A stretch of DNA of 64,000 bases from Methylobacterium sp. Leaf108 (GTDB taxonomy: Bacteria > Pseudomonadota > Alphaproteobacteria > Rhizobiales > Beijerinckiaceae), in the NCBI RefSeq assembly GCF_001423265.1, contig NZ_LMND01000001.1, positions 508,025 through 572,024 of the forward strand, written 5' to 3'. The position numbers were made by a program, and so were the translations under genes. Under the pieces are notes generated by a model. That model worked only from the letters and a program-made list of their open reading frames with translations, was not told the DNA's origin and did not search any database. Positions 1 to 7,448 of the stretch are shown piece by piece. How positions within the stretch are numbered: position 1 is the first letter of the stretch; each line of letters begins with the position of its first letter.

Positions 1-522
1 GGCGACGCGGGCGAGGATGGCGCCGGGCAGGCGGCCCTCGCGGATCACGGTGTCGCCGGTGAGCGTCGCGGCCAGCGCCCGGGTGGTGGGAATCCCCAAG
101 GCCGCCATGGCCTCGCTGACGAGGTATTCGCGCAGGACCGGGCCGAGGGCGGCGCGGCCGTCGCCACGGCGGGAGAACGGGGTCGGGCCGGCTCCCTTCA
201 GCTGGATGTCGCGGCGACCGTCGCGACCGACGACCTCGCCGAGCAGCACGGCGCGACCGTCGCCGAGCTGCGGCACCGGGTTGCCGAACTGGTGGCCGGC
301 ATAGGCCATCGCCGCCGGCTCGGCGCCCTCTGGAACGGCGTTGCCGGCCAGCACCGCCACGCCCTCGGGGCTCGACAGCCACGTGGGATCGATACCCAGG
401 GTCTCGGCCAGGGCGGCGTTCGCCTGGATCAGGCGCGGGGCGGCCACGGGGGTCGGAGGGACACGGGCGACGAAGCGCTCGGGCAGGCGGACGTAGCTGT
501 TGTCGAACGCGATCGTCGCCAT
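1..522 (-). CDS. selO: Protein adenylyltransferase SelO (YdiU), N-terminal part
   Basis: The reading frame starts at an ATG (complement of 520-522) and is open to the window edge, giving 174 residues of a protein that is normally about 480-500. The visible part carries the SelO signature: a start reading [48 protein letters not shown] and [10 protein letters not shown]...LGIPTTR. SelO is a pseudokinase-fold enzyme that transfers AMP to protein hydroxyls and is linked to the oxidative stress response. A GGTGAG ribosome site lies just before the ATG. The C-terminal half is outside the window, so integrity cannot be judged. Confidence 0.93.
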   Translation of the reverse strand, partial: MATIAFDNSYVRLPERFVARVPPTPVAAPRLIQANAALAETLGIDPTWLSSPEGVAVLAGNAVPEGAEPAAMAYAGHQFGNPVPQLGDGRAVLLGEVVGRDGRRDIQLKGAGPTPFSRRGDGRAALGPVLREYLVSEAMAALGIPTTRALAATLTGDTVIREGRLPGAILARVA

Positions 523-763
523 GGCAGGCTCACCCTCGTCCACGGAACGGCGGCCCTGTCCCAGCAGAACCGCGCCGGGGCAACGGTTTCGGAACGTCGG
601 CGATCGGGGCCGATCTTGCCGGCATGGCCCGTTCCGCGCGACACGGGTCCAGCGACACGGGGAATCCGCGTGTTCACGGGACCGACTCGTCGGCCCCGCC
701 CGTTGTTCCCCGATGGCCGTCCACATGGGGACGCACGGGCGGGCTCGCCAGCCCGCCCGGGCC

Positions 764-1123
764 CTACTCGCAGACCTCGACGCGGCGATAGGTGAACTCG
801 ACGTCGTCGAGCCAGACCTTGCGGCGCTCCATGTGGCAGATCGGCTCGCGGCGCGGGGGCCGCACGTAGATCGGCTCGACGTCCTCGACGTAGACCGGCC
901 GCGGGCGGGCATAGACGGGCGGCGGCGGCGCGGCCTGGGCCCCGCTCATCAGGGCGCCGAGGGCGACGCCGCCCAGCACGCCGGCGGCGGCCCCGCCGAT
1001 GAGGGCGCCGTTGCGGCCGTCCCGAGCCTGCGCTCCGGCAAGGCCGGCACCGAGGATCAGGCCGGCGGTGAGCAGGATCCGGGCTCCATGCCGGACCGAT
1101 CCGAGGGAGGTCTTGGCGCGCAC
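764..1123 (-). CDS. Small secreted or membrane-associated protein, unknown function
   Basis: A 119-residue protein. Residues about 15-33 form a hydrophobic signal sequence ending AGAQA. A glycine/alanine-rich segment follows (about 37-60, [20 protein letters not shown]), resembling the glycine-zipper stretches of outer-membrane lipoprotein-like proteins. Next comes a proline-rich linker ([14 protein letters not shown]), and the tail contains C95 and C118, which could form a disulfide in the periplasm. No enzyme motif is visible. It shares its strand with selO but is separated by about 240 bp, so it is probably its own unit. Coding status rests on the signal peptide and the patterned composition. 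Confidence 0.7.
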   Translation of the reverse strand: MRAKTSLGSVRHGARILLTAGLILGAGLAGAQARDGRNGALIGGAAAGVLGGVALGALMSGAQAAPPPPVYARPRPVYVEDVEPIYVRPPRREPICHMERRKVWLDDVEFTYRRVEVCE

Positions 1124-1264
1124 GTGTCATCTCCGTGAATAATCCCTCATCGTAGATCGCGGGCTCGTTAACAAATCCTGAACCTCCTCCCGGATTGGCC
1201 CCTGCCGCCGGGCGTCCTACCTGTCGTGCCGAGGCCGCTCACGGCCGGGGTCGGGAGTATCGGG

Positions 1265-2431
1265 ATGCGCGTCATCGGGGTCTGTCTGGCCGGCCTGGTA
1301 GCGGCGATGCCCGTGGCGGCCGCGGAACCGCCGCAGGCCCTCCTGGTGGGCCTCGACGGCAAGACCTTCTTCACGCCCGAGGGCGGTCGCAACGGCCCGA
1401 ACGGCCAGGATGCGCTCGCCGTCGTCGACGTCTCGGACGAGGCCAACCCGCGCCTGTCCCACGTCATGCCCCTCGACAACTCGGTCTACGGGCCGCCCAC
1501 CAACCTGCAGATCACCCCCGACGGGCGCCTCGGGCTGGTGGCGAGTTCCGTCCTGATGCGGCGGGAGGGCGAGGCCTGGTATGCCGAGGCCGACGACCGT
1601 CTCCACGTCGTCGACCTCGCCGCGACGCCGCCGCGCCTCGTCGAGACGATCAGGGTGGGGCGCCAGCCCTCGGGGCTCGCCATCGCCCGCACCGGCACCC
1701 TGGCGCTGGTGGCCAACCGCGAGGGCCGCAGCGTCACGGCGCTGTCGATCTCGGGCACGAGCGTGCGGGTGGTCGCCACCGTGGACGTCGAGGGCGAGGC
1801 CGCCGCGGTGGCGATCGCCCCGGACGGACGGCGCGCCTACGTCGCCAAGAACAAGGCCGGCACGATCGGCGTGCTCGCCCTCGACGGCCCGCGCGTCACC
1901 TACGAGGCCGGCCTCGACATGCCGGTGGGGGCCAACACCTACGGCCTCGATGTCAGCCCCGACGGCCGCCTCGTCCTGGCCGGCAACACCGGGACGGAGC
2001 CGAGCGACGGCCATGCCGACACGGTCAGCGTCATCCGGGCCGACGCCGCCCGGCCGGTGGTGCGCGACCACATCGGCATCGGCGACACGCCCGAGGCCCT
2101 GGCGATCGCGCCGGACGGGCGCCGTGCGGCGGTGGCGGTGGTGCGCGGCGCGGCCGCCCCGCACGCCAGCCCCGCCTTCACGGCCACGGGCGCGGTGGCG
2201 CTCCTCGGCATCGGCGAGGATGGAGCGGTGCGACGCCTCGGCGAGGCCCCGGCCGGCGCCGTGACCCAGGGCATCGCGTTCTCGCCCTCGGGGGCCTTCG
2301 TCTACGTCGGCAACTATGTCGACCGCACGCTGGGGGTCTACCGGATCGAGGGGGACACCATCGTCGAGACCGGCGTCAGGCTGGCGCTGCCGGGACAGCC
2401 GGCCTCCCTCCGGGGCCGGGCGGCGCGCTGA
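1265..2431 (+). CDS. Secreted YncE-like beta-propeller protein
   Basis: A 388-residue protein. The ATG at 1265 is preferred over an ATG 39 bp upstream because it places the signal peptide (MRVIGVCLAGLVAAMPVAAA) at the very N-terminus. The mature part is made of repeats with the pattern 'IAPDGRRAYVAKN', 'VSPDGRLVLAGN', 'IAPDGRRAAVAVV' and 'FSPSGAFVYVGNY', which are YVTN/lactonase-type seven-bladed propeller blades. Family members are periplasmic binding proteins or lactonases. No catalytic site is assigned here. Repeat copy A begins about 20 bp after its stop codon. Confidence 0.85.
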   Translation: MRVIGVCLAGLVAAMPVAAAEPPQALLVGLDGKTFFTPEGGRNGPNGQDALAVVDVSDEANPRLSHVMPLDNSVYGPPTNLQITPDGRLGLVASSVLMRREGEAWYAEADDRLHVVDLAATPPRLVETIRVGRQPSGLAIARTGTLALVANREGRSVTALSISGTSVRVVATVDVEGEAAAVAIAPDGRRAYVAKNKAGTIGVLALDGPRVTYEAGLDMPVGANTYGLDVSPDGRLVLAGNTGTEPSDGHADTVSVIRADAARPVVRDHIGIGDTPEALAIAPDGRRAAVAVVRGAAAPHASPAFTATGAVALLGIGEDGAVRRLGEAPAGAVTQGIAFSPSGAFVYVGNYVDRTLGVYRIEGDTIVETGVRLALPGQPASLRGRAAR

Positions 2432-2450
2432 AGGAGGCGATCGTCCGCCT

Positions 2451-2557
2451 CATACTATTTCCAGGTGATCACTTCGTGATGCGGACATGGGCTTCGCTCA
2501 GCCGCCGCGCTGGCTTGGTGATACGGCCCCCGCTTGATTCAAGCGGAAACCGAATCA
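2451..2557 (+). repeat. Dispersed ~107-bp intergenic repeat, copy A
   Basis: This stretch matches 17795-17902 read on the opposite strand at roughly 85% identity by eye, including an uninterrupted core of 20 or more bases (GTGATGCGGACATGGGCTTC...). It holds two short dyads: ATCAC-TTC-GTGAT near its left end and CGCTTGA-T-TCAAGCG near its right end. It fills the space between two convergent genes. Its last three bases supply the TGA stop of the downstream minus-strand regulator. This looks like a REP/MITE-like element that may also act as a terminator; no transposase is present. Confidence 0.85.
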
Positions 2558-3949
2558 CCCGGCCATCGCATCCTGCAGCACCGTGAAGATGCGCGGGTCG
2601 GCGCAATGGGAGACGTTGAAGCGCAGGAAGCGCCCCCCCAGCGGCGACAGGCTGAAGGCGGCGCCCGGTGCCAGCACCACGCCGCGGGCGAGCGCCCGGC
2701 GGGCGACGTCGCCGGAATCGATCCCCTCCGGCAGCCGCGTCCACAGGAACAGGCCGCCCGAGGGCTGTGTCCACAGGGTCAGGCCGCAGGCCTCCAGCCG
2801 CCGGGCGGCCCGCCCCATCTCGCGGGCAAGCTTGTCGCGCACGTCGGCGACGTGGTGGCGGTAGCTGCCGTCGGTGACGAGGCGGTGCATGAGGTCGGCC
2901 GAGAGGTGGCCGTTGCCCAGACTCATCGCGAGCTTGAGGTCGATCAGCGGCTCGATCCAGTCCGGCCGCAGGGCAATGTAGCCGCAGCGGATCGAGGCCG
3001 AGAGGGTCTTTGAGAAGCTGCCGACCTGGATCACCCGCTCCAGCCCGTCGAAGCCGGCCAGGCGCGGCGAGGGGTCGGCTTCGAGGTCGCCGAAGATGTC
3101 GTCCTCGATGATGAGGGTGTCGTGCGCCTCCGCCAGCCGCAGGATGCGGTGCGCCACCGCCGGGCTGAGGCTCGCCCCGGTCGGGTTCTGGAGGGCGGAA
3201 TTGGTGAGGTAGAACCGCGGGCGATGGGTGGAGAACAGCGTCTCCAGCGCCGCCACGTCCGGCCCCGCCGGGGTGTAGGGCACGCCCACCACCGCGACCC
3301 GGTGGGCGCGCAGGAGCGCATGGAAATTGAAGTAGCAGGGATCGTCCACCACCACGGTGTCGCCGGGCTCGATCAGGAACCGGCACAGCAGGTCCACAGC
3401 CTGCGTCGCGGAGTCGACGAGCAGGATCTGGTCGGCCTGTGCCTCGACGCCGCGCTCGGCCAGACGCCGGGCGATCTGGGCACGCAGGGGCGCCAGCCCC
3501 ATCGGCTGGTCGTAGCAGACGAGCGGACGGTCCGGCCCCCGCGCCAGCTGGCGCAGGCCCCGCCGGATCGCCTCCGTCGGCATCCACGACGACGGCAGCC
3601 AGCCCGAGCCGGGCTTGAGCAGGTCCGGCCCCGCCTGCATCGACTGCCGGGTGATCCACAGGGGGTCGACCGCCCGGTCGAGCTGCGGCCCCACCGTCTT
3701 GAGGCAGAGCGGCCGGGTCTTGCCGGCGACGTAGAAGCCCGAGCCGCGCCGGGCCACGATGACGCCCTCGGCCCCGAGCCGATCGTAGGCCTCGACCACG
3801 GTGGATTTCGACACGCCCATGGTCTCGGCGAACGCCCGCACCGAGGGCAGGCGCGCGCCCGGCGCCAGGTGCCGGCCGGCGATGCGCTCGGTGATGGCGG
3901 CGGTGACGAGACCGACGCGGGTGGGTTCGGGAGCGGGCTGCGGCTTCAT
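2555..3949 (-). CDS. MocR-type regulator: GntR DNA-binding domain fused to an aminotransferase-fold domain
   Basis: A 464-residue protein. Residues about 10-80 form a GntR winged helix (RIAGRHLAPGARLPSVRAFAETMGVSKSTVVEAYDRL when read as overlapping pieces). The remainder is a fold-type I aminotransferase domain with a PLP-lysine motif VGSFSKTLS, in which the lysine is residue 314. MocR proteins sense PLP and a small ligand, and often control the divergently transcribed gene plus themselves. The ATG at 3949 is chosen because the frame upstream is not conserved-looking and the GntR domain begins right after it. It is divergent from a DUF1127 gene, a common pairing. The stop codon lies inside repeat copy A. 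The ligand is not predictable from sequence. Confidence 0.92.
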   Translation of the reverse strand: MKPQPAPEPTRVGLVTAAITERIAGRHLAPGARLPSVRAFAETMGVSKSTVVEAYDRLGAEGVIVARRGSGFYVAGKTRPLCLKTVGPQLDRAVDPLWITRQSMQAGPDLLKPGSGWLPSSWMPTEAIRRGLRQLARGPDRPLVCYDQPMGLAPLRAQIARRLAERGVEAQADQILLVDSATQAVDLLCRFLIEPGDTVVVDDPCYFNFHALLRAHRVAVVGVPYTPAGPDVAALETLFSTHRPRFYLTNSALQNPTGASLSPAVAHRILRLAEAHDTLIIEDDIFGDLEADPSPRLAGFDGLERVIQVGSFSKTLSASIRCGYIALRPDWIEPLIDLKLAMSLGNGHLSADLMHRLVTDGSYRHHVADVRDKLAREMGRAARRLEACGLTLWTQPSGGLFLWTRLPEGIDSGDVARRALARGVVLAPGAAFSLSPLGGRFLRFNVSHCADPRIFTVLQDAMAG

Positions 3950-3965
3950 CTGTACTGCCGTTTCG

Positions 3966-3996
3966 ACCGGACAATTCGTCGAAATCGTACTGGACC
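3966..3996 (+). promoter_or_regulatory. Candidate MocR operator: two direct repeats ACYGGACM
   Basis: ACCGGACA (3966-3973) and ACTGGACC (3989-3996) are direct repeats whose starts are 23 bp apart, about two helical turns. They lie in the 115-bp gap between the MocR regulator and the DUF1127 gene. Known MocR operators (for example TauR, which recognises CTGGAC-type direct repeats) have this geometry. Assignment to this regulator is inferred. Confidence 0.5.
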
Positions 3997-4064
3997 GTTC
4001 CTGTCGCCGCCAGCCCCGCCGGTCCATTCTCCCCTCATCGCAACGCCGATCAGGAGTGCCCGCC

Positions 4065-4352
4065 ATGACGAGGACCCTACCCACCACCCTGGACAGCCCG
4101 CGCGGCCCCTCCGCCCTCGCGGCCGCCCGCCACCTCGCGACCCGCGCCGTCGCCCACATCGCCCGGACCCTCTCGCGCCAGGCCATGAACCGACGGGTGC
4201 TGCGCCAGCTCTCGGCGATGTCCGAGCGCGAACTGAAGGACATCGGCCTCGTCAGGCAGGACGTCGCGGACGCGTCCTGCGGCGAGGGCGACGCCTCGGT
4301 GCTGCTGGTGGCGCGCCGCGACGAACGCCGGTCGGTGCGACGTGCGCGGTGA
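4065..4352 (+). CDS. DUF1127 domain protein
   Basis: A 95-residue protein starting at an ATG preceded by CAGGAG. The C-terminal half carries the DUF1127 motif (LRQLSAMSERELKDIGLVRQD). DUF1127 proteins are small, basic, arginine-rich, and in several alphaproteobacteria bind RNA or tune phosphate and carbon physiology. This one is longer than the usual 45-75 residues because of an N-terminal extension and a tail. It is divergent from the MocR regulator, which probably controls it. Its last eight codons and stop lie in the first copy of a perfect 25-bp direct repeat (4329-4353), so the 3' end may have been rebuilt by insertion of the adjoining cassette. Confidence 0.85.
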   Translation: MTRTLPTTLDSPRGPSALAAARHLATRAVAHIARTLSRQAMNRRVLRQLSAMSERELKDIGLVRQDVADASCGEGDASVLLVARRDERRSVRRAR

Positions 4353-4353
4353 C
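4329..4353 (+). repeat. 25-bp direct repeat, left copy
   Basis: Identical to 5419-5443 over 25 bases; the flanking base differs on both sides (C versus G before, G versus A after). It includes the TGA stop of the DUF1127 gene at 4350-4352. Confidence 0.9.
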
Positions 4354-4475
4354 GAAGCGACTGGCTTTGGACAGGCCTGACACCCTAGGATGCAGGACCG
4401 GCGCGGCGGCTACCGAGAGGCCGCATGTAATGGCTCCTGCAAGCCAAGCCTTTAGCAGCCAATGAGGACGGATCG

Positions 4476-4844
4476 ATGGGACACGTTCGGTCCAGACTTA
4501 ATGATCGCGAGGTCGTGGCATCAGGCTCGATCATCGGTCGTCGCGGCGACCTCATATCAATCTATCCCTTTGTTGAAATTCCTTCCTACTCGATTGTCTT
4601 TAGTCACAGAATTGTCAATGATGGAAAAACCAATTCAACCAGCGTCAACCTAATCGGCGATGACACCGTATTGATAGATCTAGAAATCATCTGGCAATCC
4701 GTCAATGCCATCACTGTAATTGATACGCTATTTGCGACCGATGATAAGAGTTTATATTTTCTGAGTTATTATATCAATGTTGTTGGCCAGCCCGATAATT
4801 ATACATTTGTTTTCAACTATACGATATTATCTAGATCGGCTTGA
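4476..4844 (+). CDS. Hypothetical beta-rich protein in the repeat-bounded cassette
   Basis: A 122-residue protein whose ATG follows a GAGGA ribosome site by about 8 bases. The composition is unlike its neighbours (many Ile, Asn, Ser, Tyr; AT-rich codons), which points to transfer. The sequence is patterned as beta strands (ISIYPFVEIPSYSIVFSHRI; LYFLSYYINVV; YTFVFNYTI) with no signal peptide. It faintly resembles the ~110-residue DUF6864 group, but this cannot be confirmed by eye. Its stop overlaps the TTG start of the next gene by four bases, so the two are probably translationally coupled. Confidence 0.65.
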   Translation: MGHVRSRLNDREVVASGSIIGRRGDLISIYPFVEIPSYSIVFSHRIVNDGKTNSTSVNLIGDDTVLIDLEIIWQSVNAITVIDTLFATDDKSLYFLSYYINVVGQPDNYTFVFNYTILSRSA

Positions 4845-5212
4845 TACCAATGCCGCCCATGCACGAATCGACCCTTCGCTTGGTAACGAAGGATGGCGGG
4901 CTAGTCTCTACGATACCTCCGGCATCTTCAGAGTTGAAGGGAGGTGCAGGTGAGCCGCCCCAAAACCCTCCCTCCGGCGACTCGTCGGAACGCAAGCTGG
5001 CCGCGAAGGGCCACAATGAAGGGGTGAAGCTGTTCGCCAGCGGTGTGAACACACTGGCAGCGGCGGTCCTGACGACGGCGATCGTCGTACCCCTCATCAA
5101 GGATCCGATGACGCTCGTCATCGAGTACCACCCGATTTGGTACATCGTCGGGATCGGCCTACATATTGCCGGACAGGTCGCGCTACGTTTCGGGCTGCGA
5201 AGTGAGGAGTGA
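4841..5212 (+). CDS. Small membrane protein in the repeat-bounded cassette
   Basis: A 123-residue frame starting at TTG (4841), which overlaps the previous stop; ATG codons at 4850 and 4859 are alternative starts. The N-terminal ~65 residues are polar and proline-rich (GGAGEPPQNPPSGDSSERK). The C-terminal half has two probable membrane segments (about 68-88, VNTLAAAVLTTAIVVPLI, and about 96-116, PIWYIVGIGLHIAGQVAL). No known family is recognised. The membrane topology together with the cytosolic partner upstream suggests a two- or three-component membrane-associated module. Confidence 0.65.
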   Translation: MIPMPPMHESTLRLVTKDGGLVSTIPPASSELKGGAGEPPQNPPSGDSSERKLAAKGHNEGVKLFASGVNTLAAAVLTTAIVVPLIKDPMTLVIEYHPIWYIVGIGLHIAGQVALRFGLRSEE

Positions 5213-5216
5213 GGCC

Positions 5217-5363
5217 ATGACGGGCGAACTGGTGTTCCTAGCCCTCCTAATGGCCGGCGGCGGTCTTCTGTATGTCTATCTGTCGGGCAAGGCCTTCGAT
5301 CGGAAGTATCCGCGCCGGAACGAGGGCACCGCGCCTGCGGAACGGCAGACGTCCGGCCATTAG
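5217..5363 (+). CDS. 48-residue single-span membrane protein in the repeat-bounded cassette
   Basis: Starts at ATG 5217, four bases after the previous stop, with GAGTGAGG directly upstream. It has one hydrophobic helix (about residues 4-22, LVFLALLMAGGGLLYVYL) followed by a basic and polar cytoplasmic tail (KAFDRKYPRRNEG). The spacing implies co-transcription with the two genes before it. No function is recognised. Its stop is 55 bp before the right 25-bp repeat. Confidence 0.6.
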   Translation: MTGELVFLALLMAGGGLLYVYLSGKAFDRKYPRRNEGTAPAERQTSGH

Positions 5364-5418
5364 CATTCAAGTCGCGCTCGTTCTTCGGCCCATGGTTTTT
5401 GACCGGAACCGCGCGATG

Positions 5419-5443
5419 CGGTCGGTGCGACGTGCGCGGTGAC
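5419..5443 (+). repeat. 25-bp direct repeat, right copy
   Basis: Exact copy of 4329-4353, lying 103 bp upstream of the Kef-type antiporter start. Removing everything between the two copies would join the DUF1127 gene directly to this leader and leave both neighbours intact. Confidence 0.9.
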
Positions 5444-5546
5444 ACGCGCCGGCCCTCCCGGCGGCGATCGCACCGGATGACGGGCGTGGCGGGGCGGTCC
5501 GGCCTGCGCTAAGGAGAGCCCGCCCTCCCCTCACCCCGGATACGCG

Positions 5547-7448
5547 ATGGCTGGCGCCGCCGATCATGCGAGCTTCCTGCCGCCGGTCCTGACCTTCCTG
5601 TCGGCGGCGGTGATCGGCGTGCCGATCTTCCGCGCCGTGGGGCAGAGCGCGGTGCTCGGCTACCTCGTGGCCGGGGTGGTGATCGGCCCGGCCGGGCTGT
5701 CGCTCATCGCCGAACCGGAGACCGCGGCCAGCGTCGCCGAGATCGGGGTGGTGCTGCTCCTGTTCATCGTCGGGCTCGAACTCGAGATCTCGCGGCTCGT
5801 CTCGATGCGGCGCGACATCTTCGGCCTGGGCGCGGCGCAGCTGGTGCTGTGCGCGCTGGCGCTCGGGCTGATCGGCGTGGCGATGGGGCTCGCCCCGGCC
5901 GCCGCCCTCATCGTCGGCATCGCCCTGGCCCTGTCGGCGACGGCGGTGGCGCTGCAGCTCCTCGAGGAACGCGGCGACCTCGGCACCCCCTACGGCGGGC
6001 GCGCCTTCGCGGTGCTCCTGTTCCAGGACATCTCGGTGGTGGCGATCCTGGCGGTGATGCCGCTGATGGCCTCGACCGGGGGCGGTACCGATCCGGGCTG
6101 GCTCGGCGAGGCCCTGGTCTCCTTCGCCAAGGTCGGCGGCGCCATCGGTGCGGTGGTGCTGGTGGGGCGCTACGGCCTCAACCCGTTCTTCGGCCTGCTG
6201 GCGGCCAGCGGCGCGCGCGAGGTGATGACGGCCTCCGCCCTCCTGGTGGTGCTGGGCACCGCGCTCCTCATGGAGAAGGTCGGGCTCTCGATGGCCATGG
6301 GCGCCTTCCTCGCGGGCGTGCTGCTGGCCGAATCGAACTTCCGCCACCAGCTCGAGGCCGACATCGAGCCCTTCCGCGGCATGCTGCTCGGCCTGTTCTT
6401 CATGAGCGTCGGCATGTCGATCGACGGCGGTCTCCTCAAGACCGCCTGGGCGCCGCTGTTCGGCGCCACCGTCCTGGCGATCCTGGTCAAGATCGGGATC
6501 GTGGCCGGGCTGTTCCGCCTGTTCGGCTCGTCCTGGCTCGATTCGGTGCGCGGCGCCGCGATCCTGGCCCCGGCCGGCGAGTTCGCCTTCGTGGTGCTTC
6601 CCGTGGGCGGCGGGCTCAGCCTCATCGACGGCCAGGCGACCCGCTTTGCCGTGGCCCTGGCGGCGCTGACCATGCTCGTCGGCCCGGTCGCGGCCAAGGC
6701 CCTCGACGCCGTACTGGCGCGGCGCCCGAGCGAACCCGAGCCGGTGCCCGACACGGTGGAATCCGCCGAGGCGCGGGTGCTGGTGATCGGGTTCGGCCGG
6801 TTCGGCCAGATCCTGACCCAGGTGCTGCTGGCCGAGGGCATCAGCGTCACGGTCATCGACAAGGACGTCGACCAGATCCGCAGCGCCTCGCGCTTCGGCT
6901 TCCGGATCTACTACGGCGACGGGACGCGCCTCGACGTGCTGCGCGCGGCCGGCATCGGCAAGGCCGAGCTCGTCTGCATCTGCGTCGACGACCCGCAGGC
7001 GACCCTCAAGATCGTCGACATCGTGCACGAGGAATTCACGGCGGTGCGGACCTATGTGAGGGCCTATGACCGCACCCAATCGATCGCCCTCATGAACCGC
7101 GACGTGGACTTCCACCTGCGCGAGACGGTGGAATCGGCCCTCAGTTTCGGCCGCTCCACCCTCGAAGGGCTCGGGCTCTCGGCCGAGGCCGCCGCCGCCG
7201 TGGCCACCGACGTGAGGAAGCGCGACATCGCCCGCCTCGTCCTGCAGCAGGCCGGGGCGCTCCCCGACGCGAGCTGGATGCGCGGCACCTCCGAGGTCAA
7301 GCCCGAGCCGCTGACCGCGCCGCGCCGGCCCTCGCGGGCGCTCAACGCCGAGACCCGCGGCATCATCGCCTCGCAGCGCCAGGAGGCGGCCACCCGCACC
7401 CTGGACACCGAGGGCGCCCTCAAGGCGGACGGCGCACAGGATGCGTGA
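5547..7448 (+). CDS. Kef/YbaL-type monovalent cation:proton antiporter with RCK (TrkA-N) domain
   Basis: A 633-residue inner-membrane protein. Residues about 8-390 form a CPA2 exchanger domain of some 12 helices (GYLVAGVVIGPAGL and FIVGLELE are typical). Residues about 408-530 form a Rossmann-fold RCK domain with the nucleotide motif GFGRFG near 414-419 and an acidic IDKD. A ~100-residue C-terminal tail follows. Kef proteins export K+ in exchange for H+, gated by glutathione adducts or nucleotides, and protect against electrophiles. The stop overlaps the start of the MATE gene by 8 bp, indicating an operon. Whether this one is glutathione-gated is not visible. Confidence 0.9.
   Translation: MAGAADHASFLPPVLTFLSAAVIGVPIFRAVGQSAVLGYLVAGVVIGPAGLSLIAEPETAASVAEIGVVLLLFIVGLELEISRLVSMRRDIFGLGAAQLVLCALALGLIGVAMGLAPAAALIVGIALALSATAVALQLLEERGDLGTPYGGRAFAVLLFQDISVVAILAVMPLMASTGGGTDPGWLGEALVSFAKVGGAIGAVVLVGRYGLNPFFGLLAASGAREVMTASALLVVLGTALLMEKVGLSMAMGAFLAGVLLAESNFRHQLEADIEPFRGMLLGLFFMSVGMSIDGGLLKTAWAPLFGATVLAILVKIGIVAGLFRLFGSSWLDSVRGAAILAPAGEFAFVVLPVGGGLSLIDGQATRFAVALAALTMLVGPVAAKALDAVLARRPSEPEPVPDTVESAEARVLVIGFGRFGQILTQVLLAEGISVTVIDKDVDQIRSASRFGFRIYYGDGTRLDVLRAAGIGKAELVCICVDDPQATLKIVDIVHEEFTAVRTYVRAYDRTQSIALMNRDVDFHLRETVESALSFGRSTLEGLGLSAEAAAAVATDVRKRDIARLVLQQAGALPDASWMRGTSEVKPEPLTAPRRPSRALNAETRGIIASQRQEAATRTLDTEGALKADGAQDA

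Larger units (their letters stand above)
4329..5443. mobile_element. Putative small integrated cassette bounded by 25-bp perfect direct repeats
   Basis: The 25 bp at 4329-4353 (CGGTCGGTGCGAC...GCGCGGTGAC) recur exactly at 5419-5443. Between them lie three small genes that are visibly AT-richer, at least in the first half, than the flanking chromosome. The left repeat covers the stop codon of the DUF1127 gene, so that gene stays intact, as at attachment sites of integrative elements that target gene 3' ends. No integrase, transposase or terminal inverted repeat was found inside. It may be a non-autonomous or decayed element. Confidence 0.6.

Noticed and set aside
4354..5418. Insertion sequence or integron-like origin of the cassette
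   Set aside because: No terminal inverted repeats, transposase, integrase or attC-like fold was seen; only the direct repeats support insertion.
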